From assembly GCA_033675265.1 (NCBI GenBank), contig JAUJYZ010000977.1, positions 255,854 to 319,853 on the forward strand: 64,000 bases of DNA, written 5' to 3'. The position numbers and the translations under genes were made by a program. Shown here in pieces: positions 59,501 to 64,000 of the stretch (positions are counted from its first letter, which is position 1; each line of letters begins with the position of its first letter). The notes below the pieces were generated by a model. It was not told where the DNA came from, ran no database searches, and saw only the letters and a list, made by a program, of their open reading frames with translations. The stretch comes from Actinostola sp. cb2023 (taxonomy: Eukaryota; Cnidaria; Anthozoa; Actiniaria; Actinostolidae).

Positions 59501-60336
59501 TTCTTCGTGTCATTGACTCTCTGCAACTTACTGCAACCAAGAAAGTTGCAACACCAGTAGATTGGAAGGTTAGTGTAAATCACAGGGTAGCACTTCACGT
59601 GACATTTTTTTCGTAAATTCATGACACAAAAGAATCATTTAAGCCTTTTCATGCACATCTTTCTTGCAAATTCACGGATCACGGTTTTATCTTTTGTTTG
59701 TGATGTGTTTTTCACGATTCACATGCCATTTTGGGTCACCGTACAATACACAATACAATAACTTTATTTATACACGATTAATACAATAGCTTGTGGGGTC
59801 GTTTAAAACATTTCATAACACGATTGTACGGCCTTTGCTACGTGTGTAAAAACAATCAGTCACATGGCTGTCTACCCTGAAATCAGTCCATGGCTGTCAC
59901 TATGGTTTTTGTGAAGCAGCAAGCTGAAATATGGGCTGCTCTGCTAACAATGAAATACTGCCGCTGTCACTATGGCTTTTGTGAAGCAGCAAGCTAAAAT
60001 ATGGGCTGCTCTGCTAACAATGAAATACTGCCGCTGTCACTATGGTTTTTGTGAAGCAGCAAGCTGAAATATGGGCTGCTCTGCTAACAATGAAATACTG
60101 CCGCTGTCACTATGGTTTTTGTGAAGCAGCAAGCTGAAATATGGGCTGCTCTGCTAACAATGAAATACTGTAACAATGCTAATTAAAGCTTGCTTCTCTG
60201 ACAGAGTGGAGGTGATTGCATGGTCCTACCCAGCGTCTCCAAGGAAGATGCTGCCAAACTATTCCCCAAGGGAATCAACGAGCAGGCACTTCCATCAGGC
60301 AAGCATTACATGAGGTTCACACCACAACCCAATTGA
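53565..60336 (+). CDS. PRDX6: Peroxiredoxin-6 copy b, exon 4 frameshift
   Basis: Exons 53565-53650, 57944-58241, 59308-59381, 59495-59568 and 60205-60336 match PRDX6-a closely. The peroxidatic Cys44 (PVCTTE) and His36 are kept, and the lipase motif is again EGTWA. Exon 4 is 74 bp, not 73, because GAGGTTC has become GAGGTTTC. With the usual acceptor the frame then meets TGA a few codons on. A second AG four bases downstream (GCGAG) would restore the frame at a cost of one residue. Whether this is a true mutation, a splice shift or a homopolymer base-calling error cannot be decided here. Introns carry right-only transposons. Confidence 0.8.
54099..54618. mobile_element. 520-bp pogo-like MITE in PRDX6-b intron 1
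   Basis: The ends CAGTCAACTCTC are inverted, with TA on both sides (54097-54098 and 54619-54620). The interior has many GTAAGCGGACAC words and inverses. It is absent from PRDX6-a. Confidence 0.82.
54965..56569. mobile_element. 1.6-kb transposon in PRDX6-b intron 1
   Basis: The ends are inverted: TAGCGACCCGCGTAAGAAC at left and TAGCGATCCGCGTAAGAAC (inverse) at right, with CGGCTATGGA inside both. It is absent from PRDX6-a. It contains several short ORFs, none recognised as a transposase. The exact target duplication is unclear. Confidence 0.75.
55347..55643 (+). CDS. Hypothetical ORF inside the 1.6-kb transposon
   Basis: A 98-codon frame starting MNVHEVFQSNG, with basic stretch SKNKTRKAAKHLREL. 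I do not recognise it. Another frame, 55084-55275, and an acidic frame starting at about 55977 (MEVLFLTKTFPELV...) lie in the same element. They may be pieces of a broken element gene. Confidence 0.25.
   Translation: MNVHEVFQSNGMPFSALCCCSRHDEWKHGAVNADQLRLCSREESRLFLSEEDANWSKNKTRKAAKHLRELNIESCGEIAQLGSPSYVDNVNKINKIIK
58316..58498. mobile_element. MITE in PRDX6-b intron 2
   Basis: Counterpart of 11726-11909, with the same near-complete palindrome. Confidence 0.7.
59092..59242. mobile_element. MITE, ends TAGAGTGGTTTTCATTAACC
   Basis: The inverted ends TAGAGTGGTTTTCATTAACC then CGTGAAA are present only in the right copy, in intron 2. Confidence 0.72.
59737..59865 (-). mobile_element. Possible retroelement tail, right copy only
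   Basis: CAATACACAATACAATAACTT then TATTTAT reads in reverse like an AATAAAGTTATTGTATTG retroelement end. It interrupts homology with PRDX6-a intron 4. Confidence 0.35.
59893..60170 (+). repeat. 70-bp intronic tandem repeat, 4 copies
   Basis: Same unit as 13819-13955. Copies begin at about 59895, 59965, 60035 and 60105. Confidence 0.85.
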
Positions 60337-60480
60337 CCTGCTGACCTTTGCACCTGAATGGACCCAGGAACCTGACGTACACAGCACTGTAGAATCTGTA
60401 GCTTTGTAATTTATTATGTATGTAAAACATGCATGTAAGAGGAAATAGGTTTAAAACTACTGTATTGAAAATTGGCTCTA

Positions 60481-60642
60481 TAGACCGATTGCAAAAATGG
60501 TTTCCAAATTAAATAGTCATTGTTTTTTGACTGACTAGCCTCGTGTCCATGTGAAATCTCTTTTGTGCAGCATCATGGACACGAGGCTAGTCAGTACAAA
60601 ACAATCATAATTTAAAGTGGCAGCCATTTTTTGCATTCGGTC
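60481..60642. mobile_element. TA-target MITE in PRDX6-b 3' UTR
   Basis: The inverted ends TAGACCGATTGCAAAAATGG. The left copy has the empty site GGCTCTATACTG. Confidence 0.8.
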
Positions 60643-60745
60643 TATACTGAAAGCACTGTTTACTTTATTGAATTTCATATATAGAGTCAGGCTGTCACCC
60701 ATTTAAATAATATGTGTTTTTTGTATGCACTGTATGCACACTTAG

Positions 60746-60966
60746 GGTGAGTTCGATTGACCTTATTCCAGAATAGGAATACACAGAATAACATCCCTAA
60801 ATCGCTGTCACGCAGCTATTGTCCACTGTAAAATAAAACGATTCCTTGTTGTATCATAATAAAGTCACAAGGAACAGTTTGAATTTTAAATGTGCTGAAA
60901 TAACTGAGCATCCAAGTGTTTATTCCGTGTATTCCTATTCTGGAATAGGGTCAATCGAACGCACCC
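60746..60966. mobile_element. Harbinger-like MITE in PRDX6-b 3' UTR
   Basis: The ends GGGTG(A/C)GTTCGATTGACC, then TATTCCAGAATAGGAATACA, are inverted. Flanks TTA/TTG suggest a 3-bp target. Absent from the left copy. Confidence 0.78.
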
Positions 60967-61116
60967 TTGATAGAGCAAAACAATGGGCCAGTTGTAAACC
61001 TTGTTACAGTATATACTAATAGACAACTGTCAATATATGCTCCACTTGTCACGCACAAAGGTTTCAGTGCAAGGGAGTAATTAAATTTATTATTTTATCT
61101 TTTCACAAATCAGTGA

Positions 61117-61296
61117 CAAGGCCGTAGCCGCCAGTACGGTTGGTCCGGTTGAAACTGGACCACTTTTCGAATCAAACAGTTTCAATTTATTTACAATTTT
61201 AATTATTTGGATATTTTTTTTATGAAAAACAAAGTTTGAAAACCGGACCACTCAAAAACTGACCGGACCACTCAAAAACTGACGGCTATGGCCCTG
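61117..61296. mobile_element. hAT-like MITE in PRDX6-b 3' UTR
   Basis: The ends CA(A/G)GGCC(G/A)TAGCCG are inverted, and flanking AGTGA is duplicated (61112-61116 and 61297-61301). The left copy has a single AGTCA. Confidence 0.78.
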
Positions 61297-61448
61297 AGTG
61301 AGCATTATTGCAACTAGTGATCGAAGCATATATTGAAAGTCGGCTATTAGTATGTACAACCTTGTAGTAACTATATGGCTTGTTTAACACATTTCAATGC
61401 ACCCACTTTGCACATAAGGGAATCAAATTTGTAGATGAATGAATGCAA

Positions 61449-61454
61449 AATAAA
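61449..61454 (+). promoter_or_regulatory. PRDX6: Probable polyadenylation signal of PRDX6-b
   Basis: AATAAA in sequence conserved with 14806-14811, now 1.1 kb after the stop because of three insertions. Confidence 0.5.
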
Positions 61455-61674
61455 CATTTCTTCATCTGACTCCTGTGAAGTATCTTGGGCCTGGATTTCA
61501 ATTGTGAAATACAGTAAATACAAGCATCCATGTGATACACAGTCACAGTGACTTGATTTTATTTTTGCCTAACGTCTATGTAGGAGGCTTGAATTTATTG
61601 TGATGTAAAAACAAAGATTGTGCTTTTCCCACCAGTGTGAACCAGGTCTTAGTAGAATTAACAGACCAATTTTG

Positions 61675-62035
61675 GATCAAATCCTCAGTCCAAAATTCCC
61701 ACCCATCCTCAGTCCAAAGTCGCCTCCATCCTTAGTCCAATATTTCCATCCATCCTCAGTCCAAAATCCCCTCCATCCTCAGTCCTCCTCGTTCTAAAAT
61801 TCTCATCCATCCTCAGTCCAAAATCCCCATCCATCCTCAGTCCAAAATTCCCATCCATCCTCAGTCATTCTCGTTCCAAAATTCTCATCCATCCTAAGTC
61901 CAAAATCCCCATTCATCCTTAGTCCAAAATCCCCATTCAATCTTAGTCCAAAATCTCCATTCATCCTTAGTCTAAAATTCCCATTCATCCTTAGTCCAAA
62001 ATCCCCATTCAATCTTTGTCCAAAATCCTGAATTC
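61675..62035. repeat. Degenerate ~25-bp tandem repeats, right copy
   Basis: Same CAGTCCAAAATCCCC unit as 15035-15335 with more copies, between PRDX6-b and the second TEP-like gene. Confidence 0.75.
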
Positions 62036-62486
62036 CACCTAATTTTTTATTCAATTCACCTTCAATTCACCTTCAATTCACCTTCAATCCTCCTTTCCCT
62101 CGTGCCATACACTGCACAGAAACTTGGGACGGCGTCTTCTCTCGCGCTTGGTACGGATACACGTGTACATTCAAAAAAACGTGCAGTTGTGTTCTATATT
62201 CGGAGAAAAACGCCAAAGAGAGGGACATGTGTAATCCACGAGTTGTTTCAGGAAAACGGTCGGGGTCTTAATCCACGTCCTGTTGTCACCTTGTTATCAC
62301 TCCCATAATCGACACTTTGATAAGTCAAGGATAACCGATTGTTTGAACGTATTAAAACGTATCGAGTTTCTTCCCGTATGAACTTCCTCAAAGACTGAAG
62401 GGAAATATGGTGGCGAGGAACGTGTGACATATTAGACGAGTACAGTCGTCTTGTTTTGGCGCCAAACAACTCAAATAGTCAACAAT

Positions 62487-63903
62487 ATGAACGATATCGT
62501 CCATCTAAGATGTCTACTTGTATGTCTTTTGGCTATGTGCGCTTCAGCACGGGGAGCAAGGTTAGGAATGATATTCTATGTCGTCGTAATCAATGTATTT
62601 CATAGTAGGATTTCGTTGATTCCTTCTATACTGAGACTGGAATAAGATGCTCAGTTTTCAGCGGTAACTTGCTAACTAAACGTTAAAGTAGAAAACGACG
62701 CACGAAGGCCGGCCTAACTGCGTCATTAACGAATACAAACTCATATCTGGCCATAGTTGCCAGCGACTGCATAAGATCACGCAACGTTAAATAAATATTT
62801 TCCAAATATTCGTAATAGCGCCAGTGGGAATGGTTTTGGACAGTTTTAGACAGTAAACCATTTTGGTTTTATAATCTAGATTTTTACTTATTAATAAATG
62901 TTTATATTTCTATAAATGGTTTTTAAAAGTGACAATGAAACGTTACCCTTGTCACGCAATCCTATCCTGACCAATGATTGGCTCATTACTTCCGGGTCAC
63001 TTGTGATATCTAACGTCCTCTGATTGGATCAAAGGCCAGTCTAGTGTCCTTAGCCGTTTGTTAGGAGGGAACTTTGTTGACTTTAATTAGCCACTTTGGA
63101 AACGAGTAAAGGACTGGGAACGAGTTTTTAGAATTAATCTAATTAAGAAATGAACCCCATCACAAGAAAGAGCATATGAGAATTAGTAAGTTTACCAAGT
63201 TTCGATAGGTTTAGTTAGATATTGAACGAGTAACAGCTTTCCAAACATCTCAACATTTCTGCAGTTCATTTACTTGTCCAAACCCTATCAAACTCCTGAA
63301 ACTTACTAATCCTGGCATGCTCTTTCTTCATTTCTTAATTAGATTAATTCTAAAAACTCGTTCCCAGTCCTTTACTCGTTTCCAAAACGGCTGCGACGGC
63401 GATTCCTCGTCACGTAGCGCTCTCAAGCCCCACAATCGTTAATTTTCGCTGTTGGTTCTTCGTCGAGCATGCGCACTAGCTTTGGAACTGAGTCGAAAAA
63501 GGTGTGTTTATACGGAAACTTACTGCTGCAATCCTGGAGTGAGTTGAACTCAGGACTAACCCTGCGAGCAAGGTAGAAACTCTGCTTGCAGTCTAGTGAA
63601 CTCCTAACGTCAGACGTTTAGTCAAAACCACCATTTGCACGTCTGTTGTAAGGAGTTACACCCAGCGTTCAGTCTGTTTTATGCAACTCGTCCCTCATGT
63701 CCCGAACTCAGATTGTTTCTTGATATTTTGTTCAGTCCAGGGGTATATGATAATGGCACCAAATGCATTCCATGTGGGACTGGAAGAGAAAGTGTCCGTG
63801 ACATTGTCTGGTATTTCCCATCCAGTAAAAGTGCATCTGTTTTTTATACGACTATCCCAGCAACGAACGAATTTCTCGCACACCGAGGGACACTTTAGTT
63901 CGG
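62487..63903 (+). pseudogene. TEP/C3-like gene start, intact signal exon, frameshifted MG1 exon
   Basis: Exon 1 (62487-62560) is MNDIVHLRCLLVCLLAMCAS followed by ARGA, a clear signal peptide, with donor GTTAGG. Exon 2 (63736-63903) matches 18299-18465 but has an extra G in a G run, an extra T in a T run and one A fewer. The frame is lost at once, and TAG follows at 63896-63898. All three changes are in homopolymers, so assembly error is possible. If corrected, this would be the functional copy. The gene would continue beyond the window. Confidence 0.6.
63090..63387. mobile_element. Inverted-repeat element in the TEP-like intron, right copy only
   Basis: The ends TTTGGAAACGAGTAAAGGAC extend about 60 bp inverted. 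It interrupts homology with about 17800 in the left copy. It is related to 23193-23618. Confidence 0.75.
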
Positions 63904-64000
63904 GTACGTTATTGCGTTTCCGCACTCTGTAAACTATCTTACTCACTAACTAACTAATTCGCAAACCAGCTAACAGGGAGGGGCACCACTCAAAACATTT

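Larger units (their letters stand above)
44388..64000. repeat. Right copy of the large direct segmental duplication
   Basis: Matches 1-18540 in the same orientation and still matches at the window end. It contains gene C exons 1-13, PRDX6-b and the second TEP-like start. Confidence 0.9.

Noticed and set aside
1..64000. tRNA or rRNA genes
   Set aside because: I looked for cloverleaf-like and rRNA-like stretches while reading and saw none. No scan could be run.

Overview
The window is invertebrate animal DNA: AT-rich, with GT-AG introns, abundant short inverted-repeat (MITE-like) elements, microsatellites, and extracellular domains typical of metazoans (trypsin, sushi/CCP, FA58C, thioester-protein MG1). 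A sponge or cnidarian is my guess. The sequence does not prove it.

Layout. (1) 1-6660, minus: gene A, a secreted trypsin-sushi protease whose 3' end lies before the window. (2) 8870-14122, plus: PRDX6-a, an intact five-exon 1-Cys peroxiredoxin. (3) 15767-18465, plus: the first two exons of a C3/alpha-2-macroglobulin-like (TEP) gene, with a 1.4-kb foldback transposon inside the signal-peptide exon. (4) 18590-22661: an 86-bp minisatellite. (5) 24405-27623, plus: an orphan FA58C + Tudor-like gene end. (6) 30212-37450, plus: gene B, a shorter trypsin-sushi paralogue. (7) 38797-51893, minus: gene C, a complete 19-exon gene of 1,255 codons (signal peptide, trypsin, 12 sushi, FA58C, Tudor-like). (8) 53565-60336, plus: PRDX6-b, with a 1-bp insertion in exon 4. 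(9) 62487-63903, plus: a second TEP start, with an intact signal exon but a frameshifted MG1 exon.

Blocks 1-3 and the 5' part of 7 plus 8-9 are a direct segmental duplication of at least 18.5 kb, offset by about 44.4-45.4 kb. Block 5 and the 3' end of block 7 are an inverted duplication of about 3.5 kb flanking gene B. The copies differ by many precise transposon insertions that have target-site duplications and an empty site in the other copy.

The most unusual signal is a set of tandem arrays at three different exons of the protease family. Each unit is the 3' end of an exon plus its 5' splice site plus a few intron bases. Exon 2 has 31 donors in gene A and 20 in gene C. Exon 8 has 11 and 3. 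The second FA58C exon has 3 in gene C and 1 in the orphan copy. The protease domain order (catalytic domain first, sushi after it, Tudor-like tail) is also the reverse of classical complement proteases. The clustering of secreted proteases with TEP-like genes suggests an innate-immune or complement-like locus. That is inference.
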